Below are positions 36,800 to 46,175 of a stretch of DNA of 64,000 bases, piece by piece. The notes beneath the pieces are model-generated. The model did no database searches and had not been told where the DNA came from. It was given only the letters and a program-made list of their open reading frames with translations. Positions within the stretch are counted from its first letter, which is position 1, and each line of letters starts with the position of its first letter. The position numbers were made by a program, and so were the translations under genes. The DNA is from Pseudomonas sp. MF4836. Lineage in GTDB: Bacteria; Pseudomonadota; Gammaproteobacteria; Pseudomonadales; Pseudomonadaceae. Where the stretch lies: positions 62,001 through 126,000 of the forward strand of contig NZ_MVOL01000001.1 of the NCBI RefSeq assembly GCF_002018875.1, read 5' to 3'.

Positions 36800-38614
36800 A
36801 TGTGGAGCTACCAGGCGCCCCTGCGCGATATGCAATTTGTCCTTGAACACTGGCTGGAGGCGCCCGAGGCGTGGCGCCACAGCCCGACGTTCGAAGCGCT
36901 GGACCTGCCCCTGGCGGTGCAGGTGCTGGAACAGGCCGCGCGTTTCAGTCAGGGCGTGCTGGCCCCGCTGAACGCCAGCGGCGATCGCCAGGGCTGCCAG
37001 TGGGCGGACGGGCAGGTCAGCACCCCGGACGGTTTTGCCGAGGCCTATCGGGCCTATGTCGAGGGTGGCTGGCCGGCCCTGGCCTGCGCCGAAGCCCTGG
37101 GTGGCCAGGGCCTGCCGCAACTGCTGGACGCCGCGCTGCAAGAGATGCTCTACGCCAGCAACCATGCCTGGGCCATGTACACCGGCATCGCCCACGGCGC
37201 TTACCTGTGTCTCAAGACCCACGGCGAGCCCTGGCTGCAGGAGCGTTACCTGCCGGGGATCATCAGCGGCGAGAGCCTGCCCACCATGTGCCTGACCGAG
37301 CCCCAGGCCGGCAGTGATGTCGGCCTGTTGCGCTGTCGTGCCGAACCCCAGGCCGACGGCAGTTATCGCCTGAGTGGCAGCAAGTTGTTTATCTCCGGCG
37401 GCGAGCACGACCTCACCGACAATATCCTGCACCTGGTGCTGGCCCGGCTGCCGGGCGCACCCGAGGGCAGCCGGGGCATATCGCTGTTCCTGGTGCCCAA
37501 ATACCTGGAACAGGGCGAGCGCAGCAGCGAGGGCAGAGGCGAGGGCAACGGCGTGTGCAACGGCGTGTGCAACGGCGTGTGCAACGGCGTGCGCTGCGAC
37601 GGTATCGAACACAAGATGGGGATCAAGGGCAGCGCCACCTGTTCCCTGGTGTTCGAGGCGGCTCAAGGGTGGCTGGTGGGGGAGGCTAATCGCGGCTTGG
37701 CGGCGATGTTCGTGATGATGAATTCGGCGCGGCTGCACGTGGGCCTGCAAGGCCTGGGGCATGTCGAAGCGGCCTGGCAGAACGCTCGCGACTACGCCGG
37801 CGAACGCCAGCAGATGCGGGCGCCGCTGCGGCCCACCGGCGTTGCCGCCCAGGCCGCCGACCCGATCCGCTATCACCCGGCCATGCGCCGCGTCCTGCTG
37901 GAATTGCGCGCCACCAGCGAAGGCCTGCGCGCCATCGGCTACTGGGCCGCGCACCTGCTGGACCAGGCCGAGCAGCACTCCGATCCCCTGGCCCGGCAGC
38001 AGGCCGAACAGCTGGCGCAACTGCTGACGCCGATCATCAAGGCCTACTTCACCGAGCAGGGCTTTCGCCAGGCCAGTAACGCCTTGCAGGTCTTCGGCGG
38101 CTACGGCTATGTCACCGAGTTCGCCATCGAGCAGACCCTGCGCGACAGCCGCATCGCCATGATCTACGAAGGCAGCAACGAGATTCAGGCCAACGACCTG
38201 CTGCTGCGCAAGGTGTTGGGGGATCGGGGGCAGGCGTTCGACCTGTTGCTGGCGCAACTGCATGCCGAAGCCGGGCGGGGCGCCACTGTGGCCGAGTGCG
38301 CTGGCTTTGCCGGACAGTTGGCCAGCCTGGGTCAGGCGCTTGAAGGGTTGGTGGACGAGGTGTGTGAGTGGGCGTTGGAGGATGTCGAATATCCGTATCG
38401 CGCAGCTGGGGATTTTCTTCAGCTGTGCGGCTTGAGTTTGTTGGCATTGGCCTGGGCTCGGGCAGCGCGGGTCTCGCGGGTTTTGCCTGAAAGCGATCCG
38501 TTGCGCGTGGCTAAGCTGGAGACGGCTGGGTTCTTTTTCAGCTACCTCTTGCCCCAGGCGGAGCAGCGGATAACGGCTGTGCGTGGGGCGCGGGCGGCGT
38601 TGGCGTTTATCTGA
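36800..38614 (+). CDS. acd: Acyl-CoA dehydrogenase of the ferulate operon
   Basis: FAD-dependent acyl-CoA dehydrogenase of 604 residues. FAD-binding MCLTEPQAGSDVG, HKMGIKGSATCSLVFE, and GGYGYVTEFAIEQTLRD followed by IAMIYEGSNEIQ with the catalytic Glu. An acetyl-CoA-dehydrogenase-like C-terminal extension (about 470-600) is present as in P. putida. It may act on dihydroferuloyl-CoA or similar. Odd: residues 250-265 read NGVC repeated three times and then NGVR, from a 12-bp tandem repeat, where relatives would have one NGV. The insert is in a surface loop before the HKMG motif and keeps the frame. Confidence 0.9.
   Translation: MWSYQAPLRDMQFVLEHWLEAPEAWRHSPTFEALDLPLAVQVLEQAARFSQGVLAPLNASGDRQGCQWADGQVSTPDGFAEAYRAYVEGGWPALACAEALGGQGLPQLLDAALQEMLYASNHAWAMYTGIAHGAYLCLKTHGEPWLQERYLPGIISGESLPTMCLTEPQAGSDVGLLRCRAEPQADGSYRLSGSKLFISGGEHDLTDNILHLVLARLPGAPEGSRGISLFLVPKYLEQGERSSEGRGEGNGVCNGVCNGVCNGVRCDGIEHKMGIKGSATCSLVFEAAQGWLVGEANRGLAAMFVMMNSARLHVGLQGLGHVEAAWQNARDYAGERQQMRAPLRPTGVAAQAADPIRYHPAMRRVLLELRATSEGLRAIGYWAAHLLDQAEQHSDPLARQQAEQLAQLLTPIIKAYFTEQGFRQASNALQVFGGYGYVTEFAIEQTLRDSRIAMIYEGSNEIQANDLLLRKVLGDRGQAFDLLLAQLHAEAGRGATVAECAGFAGQLASLGQALEGLVDEVCEWALEDVEYPYRAAGDFLQLCGLSLLALAWARAARVSRVLPESDPLRVAKLETAGFFFSYLLPQAEQRITAVRGARAALAFI
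37547..37594 (+). repeat. 12-bp in-frame tandem repeat inside acd
   Basis: AACGGCGTGTGC three times in perfect tandem (37547-37582) and a fourth variant copy AACGGCGTGCGC (37583-37594). Encodes NGVC x3 then NGVR. Confidence 0.95.
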
Positions 38615-38646
38615 GGCTATTGGATCCATTGGACGTCACTTTCCCC

Positions 38647-39016
38647 GTGGCGAGGGAGCTTGCTCCCGCTGGGTTGCGTAGCGGCCCTAAAACCTGCCGC
38701 CTCGGATTCTTGGGGGGACATATCCGTTGTTGCGGGGGTAGTGGATATAGGTTCCGCCCTTACGGCGGGTCACTTTCGAAAAGCGCGAAAGTAACCAAAG
38801 CGCTCTTGCCCCACCACTCGGTGCCTCGCTTAGGCTTGGCATGCCCGAACGAAGGCATTGATCCGTGGGTCGCCGCGATGGGCCATCCTTGGCCCAGCGC
38901 GGCTAACCCGGCGTCCTGCCGGGTTGCCCACGGCTCACTGCCTGCGTTCGGCCAGCGTGGTTTAACGGGGCACCCAGATCAAAAGCAAGAGCGAGGCGGC
39001 CCTCCGGCCGGCCTGG
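38647..39016. repeat. Dispersed ~370-bp structured repeat, copy 2
   Basis: Same orientation and order of hairpins as copy 1 at 26990: REP at the start, TTCCGCCCTTACGGCGGGTC hairpin, then ACTTTCG/CGAAAGT at 38772-38792 (copy 1 has ACTTTGG/CCAAAGT), then the three-way junction region about 38854-38942. The core from GATGGGCCATCC to CACTGCCTGCG is almost identical. The outer stem has decayed at three positions in this copy. Confidence 0.85.
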
Positions 39017-39049
39017 TTTCCTGGAGCCGCTGCCGTGGTGCGTAACCCT

Positions 39050-39403
39050 GTGGTGAGGGAGCTTGCTCCCGCTCGGCCGCGTAGCGGCCGCAAAACCTGG
39101 GTCCGCGATCTATCTGTAGGAATGAGGTTTTGGCCATTGGGGCGGCTGCGCCACCCAGCGCGAGCAAGCTCGCTCGCCACAAAAGCGCTCGGCATATCGA
39201 GATTCATCGCCAGGCATAAACCCCCTGTGGCGAGGGAGCTTGCTCCCGCTCGGCCGCGCAGCGGCCGCAAACCCAGAGCCCGCGATCGATCGGTAGAAAT
39301 GAAGTTGCAGCCATTGGGGCGGCTGCGCCACCCAGCGGGAGCAAGCTCCCTAGCCACAAACGCCCGCGGCATATCGGGATTCATCGCCAGGCATAGACTC
39401 CCT
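39050..39403. repeat. 177-bp tandem duplication of an inverted REP pair (REPIN)
   Basis: Two direct copies, 39050-39226 and 39227-39403. Each begins with GTGG(T/C)GAGGGAGCTTGCTC, carries the GGCCGC/GCGGCC hairpin, then about 70 bp later an inverted REP (GCG(C/G)GAGCAAGCTC or its variant), and ends with CATATCG(A/G)GATTCATCGCC. REPINs are mobilised by RAYT transposases encoded elsewhere; no RAYT gene is in this window. Open frames crossing it are not taken as genes. Confidence 0.85.
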
Positions 39404-39647
39404 GGCCACTGGGGGCTCAGCAGCCATGGCCGATAATCGCCCGTTAATGCAGGTGCACTCGTGAATTCATAACTGATTGATTTATATATAAATTAAGTTT
39501 TTTTGTGGCTGATTCAAGTGCCTGTGACCGGCCTTTGCATTCAACCCAACTCTTGTTAATGGATCCATTAACGGTTTTATTAGCGGCCTGGCGATGGCAG
39601 GAGCCCTCCTGACCGTCCGCGATAAAAACTACAAAAAGGGTTTCGTC
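39404..39647. promoter_or_regulatory. Promoter region of the vanK-like gene
   Basis: About 240 bp without a gene, AT-rich around 39475-39510, holding the VanR-type palindrome at 39555-39572. Confidence 0.5.
39555..39572. promoter_or_regulatory. VanR operator (perfect 18-bp palindrome) before the vanK-like gene
   Basis: GTTAATGGATCCATTAAC, a perfect palindrome. Its 16-bp core TTAATGGATCCATTAA is identical to the one at 52015-52032 before vanA and resembles the known Caulobacter vanO (ATTGGATCCAAT). VanR control is inferred from this identity. Confidence 0.8.
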
Positions 39648-39764
39648 ATGAATGGCTTATCAATGGCGCGCAACGGCCTGGGTTGCGTGCGCCTGTTGTC
39701 TGTGTGCAAACGTCTGCCTGTTATTTCGCCTCGGGTCGCGGCCGGTCTGGAGGTGCGTCCATGA
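39648..39764 (+). CDS. Possible 38-residue leader ORF coupled to the vanK-like gene
   Basis: ATG at 39648 with AAAAAGGG as ribosome site seven bases before, 38 codons rich in Leu, Val and Arg, and a TGA that overlaps the transporter ATG as ATGA. The layout suggests translational coupling or a leader peptide. No family recognised and no secretion signal. It may be only a fortuitous open stretch. Confidence 0.35.
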   Translation: MNGLSMARNGLGCVRLLSVCKRLPVISPRVAAGLEVRP

Positions 39765-41089
39765 GCCTCGATCTGAAACAGCGGGTCGATAACGGCCCCA
39801 TGAGCCGCTTCCAATGCCTGGCCATCGGCATCTGCATTGTGCTGAACATGATCGACGGCTTCGATGTGCTGGTGATGGCCTTTACCGCGGCCTCGGTCTC
39901 GGCCGAGTGGGGGCTCAATGGCGCGCAAATCGGCTTTCTGCTGAGTGCCGGGCTGTTTGGCATGGCCGCCGGTTCGTTGTTTATCGCGCCCTGGGCCGAC
40001 CGCTTTGGGCGGCGCCCGCTGATTCTGTTCTGCCTGGCGCTGTCGGGGCTGGGCATGCTGCTTTCGGCCTTGAGCCAGACCCCGTTGCAACTGGCACTGC
40101 TGCGCGGCCTCACGGGGCTCGGCATCGGTGGCATCCTGGCCAGCAGCAACGTGATTGCCAGTGAGTACTCGAGCAAGCGCTGGCGCGGGTTGTCGGTGAG
40201 CCTGCAGTCCACCGGTTACGCCCTGGGCGCGACCCTGGGCGGACTGCTGGCGGTGTGGTTGCTGACCCATTTCGGCTGGCGTTCGGTGTTCCTGTTTGGC
40301 GGCGCGGTGACCTGGCTGGTGATCCCGCTGGTGCTGCTGTGGCTGCCTGAATCCCTGGACTTCCTGCTGGCGCGGCGCCCGGCCAATGCCCTGGCACGCA
40401 TCAACCGTCTGGCCCAGCGCCTGGACCAGGCGCCGCTGACCCAACTGCCGGCGCCGGTGCTCAAGGAGGCCGGGGCCCGCAGCGGTTTCGGCCGGTTGCT
40501 GGCCCCGGCCATGCGCCGCACTACCTTGCTGATCTGGCTGCTGTTTTTCCTGGTGATGTTCGGTTTCTACTTCGTCATGAGTTGGACCCCGAAACTGCTG
40601 GTGGCTGCCGGGCTCTCGGCGCAACAGGGGATCACTGGCGGGGTGCTGCTCAGCGTCGGCGGGATCTTCGGTGCGGCGCTGATCGGCGGCCTGGCCTCGC
40701 GCTGGCCCCTGACCCGGGTGCTGTCGCTGTTTATGCTGATCACCGCCGGGTTGCTGGTGCTGTTTGTCGGCAGCGGCTCGTCGATCGCCGCGGCCCTGGG
40801 CCTGGGGTTGTTGATCGGGCTGTTTTCCAATGGCTGCGTAGCCGGGCTCTACGCGCTGTCGCCGGTGGTGTATGACGCCTCGGTGCGCGCCACGGGGGTG
40901 GGTTGGGGCATCGGCATTGGGCGCATTGGCGCGATCCTGTCGCCGACCGTGGCCGGCTTCCTGCTCGATGGCGGCTGGCAGCCGCTGCACCTGTACGGGG
41001 TGTTCGCCAGCGTGTTTGTTCTGGCTGCCGGGTGCCTATTGCTGCTCAAGCCCGGGGCGCAACCCAGCCCCGCGCCAGTCGCTGCCTAG
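39761..41089 (+). CDS. vanK: AAHS-family MFS transporter, probable vanillate carrier
   Basis: Permease of 442 residues with 12 predicted helices and AAHS motifs: MIDGFDVLVMAFTAASVS, FIAPWADRFGRRPLI, TGLGIGGILASSNV, YDASVRATGVGWGIGIGRIGA. GGAGG before ATG 39761. The VanR-type palindrome upstream is the main reason to call it VanK-like; the ferulate and vanillate genes flank it. Its stop and the stop of the convergent LysR gene share one CTAG. Protocatechuate or 4-hydroxybenzoate would be alternative cargo. Confidence 0.78.
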   Translation: MSLDLKQRVDNGPMSRFQCLAIGICIVLNMIDGFDVLVMAFTAASVSAEWGLNGAQIGFLLSAGLFGMAAGSLFIAPWADRFGRRPLILFCLALSGLGMLLSALSQTPLQLALLRGLTGLGIGGILASSNVIASEYSSKRWRGLSVSLQSTGYALGATLGGLLAVWLLTHFGWRSVFLFGGAVTWLVIPLVLLWLPESLDFLLARRPANALARINRLAQRLDQAPLTQLPAPVLKEAGARSGFGRLLAPAMRRTTLLIWLLFFLVMFGFYFVMSWTPKLLVAAGLSAQQGITGGVLLSVGGIFGAALIGGLASRWPLTRVLSLFMLITAGLLVLFVGSGSSIAAALGLGLLIGLFSNGCVAGLYALSPVVYDASVRATGVGWGIGIGRIGAILSPTVAGFLLDGGWQPLHLYGVFASVFVLAAGCLLLLKPGAQPSPAPVAA

Positions 41090-41982
41090 GCCTGGCCGCT
41101 GATGATCGCCTCGGCGATGGTCGCGCAGAACCAGCGCAGGGCGGCCGAGCTGTCGCTGTTGGTGTGCCAGTGCAGCGAGACATCGAACTCGGCCACCTGG
41201 AACGGCAATTCAAGCATCTGCAGGCCGCCCTCGTGAATGAACAGGCGGGCGATCTGCGCCGGAAGCACGGCCAGCAGGTCGGTGCCGGGGATGATCTTGG
41301 GCAGCACTGAAAAGTGCGGCACATGCAGGCTGATCCGGCGCTCCACGTTCATGTTTTTCAGCACGTCTTCAACACTGCCGTGACCGGTGGTGCGGGTCAC
41401 GGTGACGTGCCGTTCGCCAAGGAACTGCTCCAGGCTCAAGTGCCGGCCGATGCGCGGGTGGCTGGCGCTGAGCAGGCAGGCGTAGCGTTCGTGCATCAGC
41501 ACCTGGCTGCGTGTGCCGGGCACCGGGTGGCGGCAGATGGCGGCGTCGATCTTGCCGCTGGCCAGCCACTCGCCGACCTGGTCCACCTGCAATGGCAGCA
41601 CCTCGACTTCGGCCAGGGGCGCGTCCCGGTTCAGGCGCGCCAGGATCAAGGGCAGAAAGCCCATTTCGCCGAGGTCGGAGAGGGCAATGCGAAAGCGCCG
41701 TTCGGTGCTGGCCGGGTCGAACTGGCGGGTGCTTTGCACCGCGCTTTCGATGCGGGTCAGGCAGTCCCGCAGATTGGGGTACAGCTGTTCGGCGACAAAG
41801 GTCGGCTGGATGCCGTCGCGGGTGCGGCTGAACAGTTTGTCGTCGAGCAGTTCGCGCAGGCGGGCCAGGCCGTAGCTGACCGAGGGTTGGGTGACGAACA
41901 GGCGCTCGGCGGCCAGGGTCACGCTGCGGGCTTCGTAGAGGGTGACGAAGGTGCGGATCAGGTTCAGGTCGATGTGGCTCAT
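41086..41982 (-). CDS. LysR-family regulator (NahR/NodD-like) of the mdlC operon
   Basis: Regulator of 298 residues. Helix-turn-helix SVTLAAERLFVTQPSVSYGLARL and a NahR-like effector part (FRIALSDLGEMGFLPLILARL, GKIDAAICRHPVPGT). Divergent from the benzoylformate decarboxylase gene with 126 bp between, so it is its likely activator, with an aromatic 2-hydroxy or 2-keto acid as inducer. Convergent overlap of four bases with the vanK-like gene. Confidence 0.88.
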   Translation of the reverse strand: MSHIDLNLIRTFVTLYEARSVTLAAERLFVTQPSVSYGLARLRELLDDKLFSRTRDGIQPTFVAEQLYPNLRDCLTRIESAVQSTRQFDPASTERRFRIALSDLGEMGFLPLILARLNRDAPLAEVEVLPLQVDQVGEWLASGKIDAAICRHPVPGTRSQVLMHERYACLLSASHPRIGRHLSLEQFLGERHVTVTRTTGHGSVEDVLKNMNVERRISLHVPHFSVLPKIIPGTDLLAVLPAQIARLFIHEGGLQMLELPFQVAEFDVSLHWHTNSDSSAALRWFCATIAEAIISGQA

Positions 41983-42026
41983 GGTGCCTCGGACTGTCGA
42001 TCTTGATATAGACCGTTCTTATTTTA

Positions 42027-42041
42027 GATAGAGATAGTATC
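42027..42041. promoter_or_regulatory. Candidate LysR box before mdlC
   Basis: GATAGAGATAGTATC, arms GATA/TATC around seven bases, in the AT-rich spacer between the LysR gene and mdlC. Symmetry and position suit a LysR activator site; specificity not known. Confidence 0.4.
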
Positions 42042-42087
42042 GATTTGATCAATTGCGTGGCGGCTGCAAGAGTAACTCAAAATCTAA

Positions 42088-43695
<1,608 letters not shown>

Positions 43696-43702
43696 GGCAA
43701 GA

Positions 43703-43752
43703 CCCCGCGCCGGGTTCGTTCCCGGCGTTGCCAGCCGCGCTCGGCGCGGCAC
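43703..43752 (+). other. Two hairpins between mdlC and the transporter gene
   Basis: GCCGGG/CCCGGC and GCCGCGC/GCGCGGC lie one after the other in the short spacer. No T-run, so probably mRNA processing or stability elements. Confidence 0.4.
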
Positions 43753-43755
43753 TAC

Positions 43756-43770
43756 AACAACAATAAAAAA
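43756..43770 (+). promoter_or_regulatory. CA (Crc/Hfq) motif before the mdl-operon transporter
   Basis: AACAACAATAAAAAA, with exact AANAANAA matches, ending right at the GAGG ribosome site. Confidence 0.7.
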
Positions 43771-43779
43771 GAGGTGGTT

Positions 43780-45171
43780 ATGAACAAGACTGAGGTCATT
43801 GACGTGACGACGAGCGTGCCGCGGTCGCCGCGTGCCGGTTCGGGCAATGCCGATATCGGGTCCCTGCTCGATGAGGGCCCCTTTACCCGGATGCAAAAGC
43901 TGGTGGTGCTGCTGGCGGCGCTGTCCATCGTGCTGGATGGTTTCGACGGTCAACTGATCGGGTTCGCGATCCCGATGATGATCAAGGAGTGGGGCGTTAC
44001 CCGCGAGGCCTTTGCCCCGGTGGTGGCGGCCGGGCTGATCGGCATGGGCATCGGCAGCGCCTGCGCCGGTCTGTTCGCTGACCGTTTCGGGCGGCGCATG
44101 GCGGTGATCATGAGTGTGTTCGTGTTCGGCGCCGCGACCTGCGCCATCGGCCTGGCGCCGGATGCGCTGACGGTGGCGATCCTGCGCTTTGTCGCCGGCC
44201 TGGGGATCGGTGGCGCGCTGCCCAGCGCGACCACCGTGACCGCTGAATTTACCCCGGCACGCCGGCGCACGCTGGCGGTGACCGCGACCATTGTCTGCGT
44301 GCCCCTGGGCGGGATGCTGGCAGGGTTTTTCGCCTCCCATGTGTTGCCGGTCTATGGCTGGCGCACGCTGTTTTTCGTCGGCGGCAGCTTGCCCATCGTG
44401 CTTGGGTTTGTACTGCTGGCGGCGCTGCCGGAGTCGCCACGCTTCCTGGCGCGGCGGCCACAGCGCTGGGGCGAGTTGAACACCCTGCTGGGACGCATGG
44501 GGCGGCCGATGGCCGAGGGCGTGCGCTACACCGATGCCCTGGAGCAGGCCAGCGAAAAACGCGACGGCTTCCGCGCCTTGTTTGCCCTTGGTTACGGGCG
44601 GGACACGGTGTTGGTCTGGGTGGCGTTCTTCATGTGCCTGACCGCGGTCTACAGCGCCTTCAGTTGGTTGCCGACCATGCTGATGGCCGAAGGCTTGCCG
44701 ACCTCGGTCGCCGGTTCGGGCCTGACCGCCTACAACTTGGGCGGGGTGATCGGGGCCCTGGTGTGTGCCGTGGCGATGACCCGCTGGGGCTCGTTTTGGC
44801 CGCTGGTGATTTGCTGCGCGGGCGGCGCGGTCAGTGCCTTCGCCATGCAATGGGTGGACATCAATCAGAACACCAGCCTGCTGATCTTCGGCTTCGGTGT
44901 GCATGGCCTGTTCGTGAACGCCGTGCAGTCGACCCTGTATGCGCTGTGCGCCTTTATCTATCCCACCAACGTGCGTGCCACCGGCACCGCATCGGCCCTG
45001 GCCTTTGGGCGCATGGGGGCGATCCTCAGTGCGTTTGCCGGCGCCACCATCATCACCCAGGGCGGCGCCGGGGGTTACCTGACGCTGCTGGGCTCGGTGA
45101 TGGTGATGGCGCTGATCGCCTTGTTGCTGGTGCGCCGGCATATTCCCCGGCGAGTGCCGGGCCGGCCATGA
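43780..45171 (+). CDS. AAHS-family MFS transporter of the mdlC operon
   Basis: Permease of 463 residues, 12 helices, with a longer cytosolic N-terminus (about 40 residues). Motifs IVLDGFDGQLIGFAIPMM, AGLFADRFGRRMAVI, AGLGIGGALPSATT, YPTNVRATGTASALAFGRMGA. ATG 43780 has GAGG five bases upstream. Operon position suggests uptake of mandelate or benzoylformate-type acids. Confidence 0.87.
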   Translation: MNKTEVIDVTTSVPRSPRAGSGNADIGSLLDEGPFTRMQKLVVLLAALSIVLDGFDGQLIGFAIPMMIKEWGVTREAFAPVVAAGLIGMGIGSACAGLFADRFGRRMAVIMSVFVFGAATCAIGLAPDALTVAILRFVAGLGIGGALPSATTVTAEFTPARRRTLAVTATIVCVPLGGMLAGFFASHVLPVYGWRTLFFVGGSLPIVLGFVLLAALPESPRFLARRPQRWGELNTLLGRMGRPMAEGVRYTDALEQASEKRDGFRALFALGYGRDTVLVWVAFFMCLTAVYSAFSWLPTMLMAEGLPTSVAGSGLTAYNLGGVIGALVCAVAMTRWGSFWPLVICCAGGAVSAFAMQWVDINQNTSLLIFGFGVHGLFVNAVQSTLYALCAFIYPTNVRATGTASALAFGRMGAILSAFAGATIITQGGAGGYLTLLGSVMVMALIALLLVRRHIPRRVPGRP

Positions 45172-45196
45172 CCACTCATTCTGAAACGGAGGTTCG

Positions 45197-46132
45197 ATGA
45201 ATATTTCCATTCTCGGGGCGGGGGCCATGGGCTCCCTGTTCGGCGGCCTGCTGGCGCGGAGCGGGCAGCAGGTCACCCTGCTGGACATCAACGACGCGCA
45301 CCTGCACGCCATACGCCGCGAGGGTTTGCGCCTGGAGACCGACAACGGCGACCAGCGCGTCAGCGGCCTGGTCGCCTGCCGCCCGGAGCAGGCGCCGGGC
45401 CAGCCCGATCTGTTGCTGGTGTTCACCAAGAGCCAGCACACCGACAGCGCGCTGCGCGGCATCGCCGGGCATATCGGCGCCCAGACCCGGGTGCTGACCG
45501 TGCAGAACGGCCTGGGCAACGCCGAGGCCCTGTGCCGCCACGTCGCCCCGGAGCAGGTGCTGATCGGCATGACCAATTGGCCGGCGGACATGGTCGGCCC
45601 GGGCCACGTGCGCTCCCATGGCCAGGGCATGGTCCGGGTGTGGTCGGCGGACGGCGTCGAGCGCCCGGCCAATGCCGAGGTGGCGGCGGTGCTCGAGGGT
45701 GCGGGCTTGAACTGCGCGCCGGACCCCGAGGTGTGGACCTCGATCTGGGAGAAGGTTGCCTTCAATGCGGCCTTGAACAGCCTCTGCGCAGTGACCGGTT
45801 GCACCGTGGGTCAGTTGGATGGTGCCTCTGAAGGTGTCGAACTGGCGCGCGCGATCGTGCTGGAGGTGCTGGCGGTTGCGCAGTCGGCGGGGGTCGCGAC
45901 TGATACCCAGCGTTGCCTGGACAGCGTGGCCTACGCCATCGCCCATCACCGCACGCACCAGCCGTCGATGTTGCAGGACGTGCTGGCCGGGCGCTCGACG
46001 GAGATCGGCGCGATCAACGGCGAGGTGCTGGCCCGGGCGCGTCAGGCCGGCGTCGCCGTGCCCCATACCGCCACCCTGCTGGGGCTGGTGCGGCTGATCG
46101 AGGCGCGAGCTTCGGGCGCCGTGCACGAATGA
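45197..46132 (+). CDS. 2-dehydropantoate 2-reductase (KPR) family dehydrogenase, candidate D-mandelate dehydrogenase
   Basis: Protein of 311 residues with NAD(P)-binding [30 protein letters not shown], the catalytic Lys in [18 protein letters not shown] and the [20 protein letters not shown] helix. This is the ketopantoate reductase fold. Characterised NAD-dependent D-mandelate dehydrogenases of Enterococcus belong to this same family. As it lies between a benzoylformate decarboxylase and an aldehyde dehydrogenase, oxidation of D-mandelate (or a ring-substituted form) to benzoylformate is more plausible than pantothenate synthesis. Substrate not proven. Confidence 0.82.
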   Translation: MNISILGAGAMGSLFGGLLARSGQQVTLLDINDAHLHAIRREGLRLETDNGDQRVSGLVACRPEQAPGQPDLLLVFTKSQHTDSALRGIAGHIGAQTRVLTVQNGLGNAEALCRHVAPEQVLIGMTNWPADMVGPGHVRSHGQGMVRVWSADGVERPANAEVAAVLEGAGLNCAPDPEVWTSIWEKVAFNAALNSLCAVTGCTVGQLDGASEGVELARAIVLEVLAVAQSAGVATDTQRCLDSVAYAIAHHRTHQPSMLQDVLAGRSTEIGAINGEVLARARQAGVAVPHTATLLGLVRLIEARASGAVHE

Positions 46133-46175
46133 CCGCCGCAGCGAATTTACCCATTCTGTTTCCAGGAGACGTGAC

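Noticed and set aside
38619..38630. ATTGGATCCATT as a third VanR operator
   Set aside because: Resembles the operator core, but it is not a full palindrome and lies just after the acd stop, over 1.1 kb from the next start codon; probably chance.
39035..39436. Open frame of 133 codons across the tandem REPIN
   Set aside because: It repeats itself only because the REP unit is duplicated; no ribosome site or known domain.
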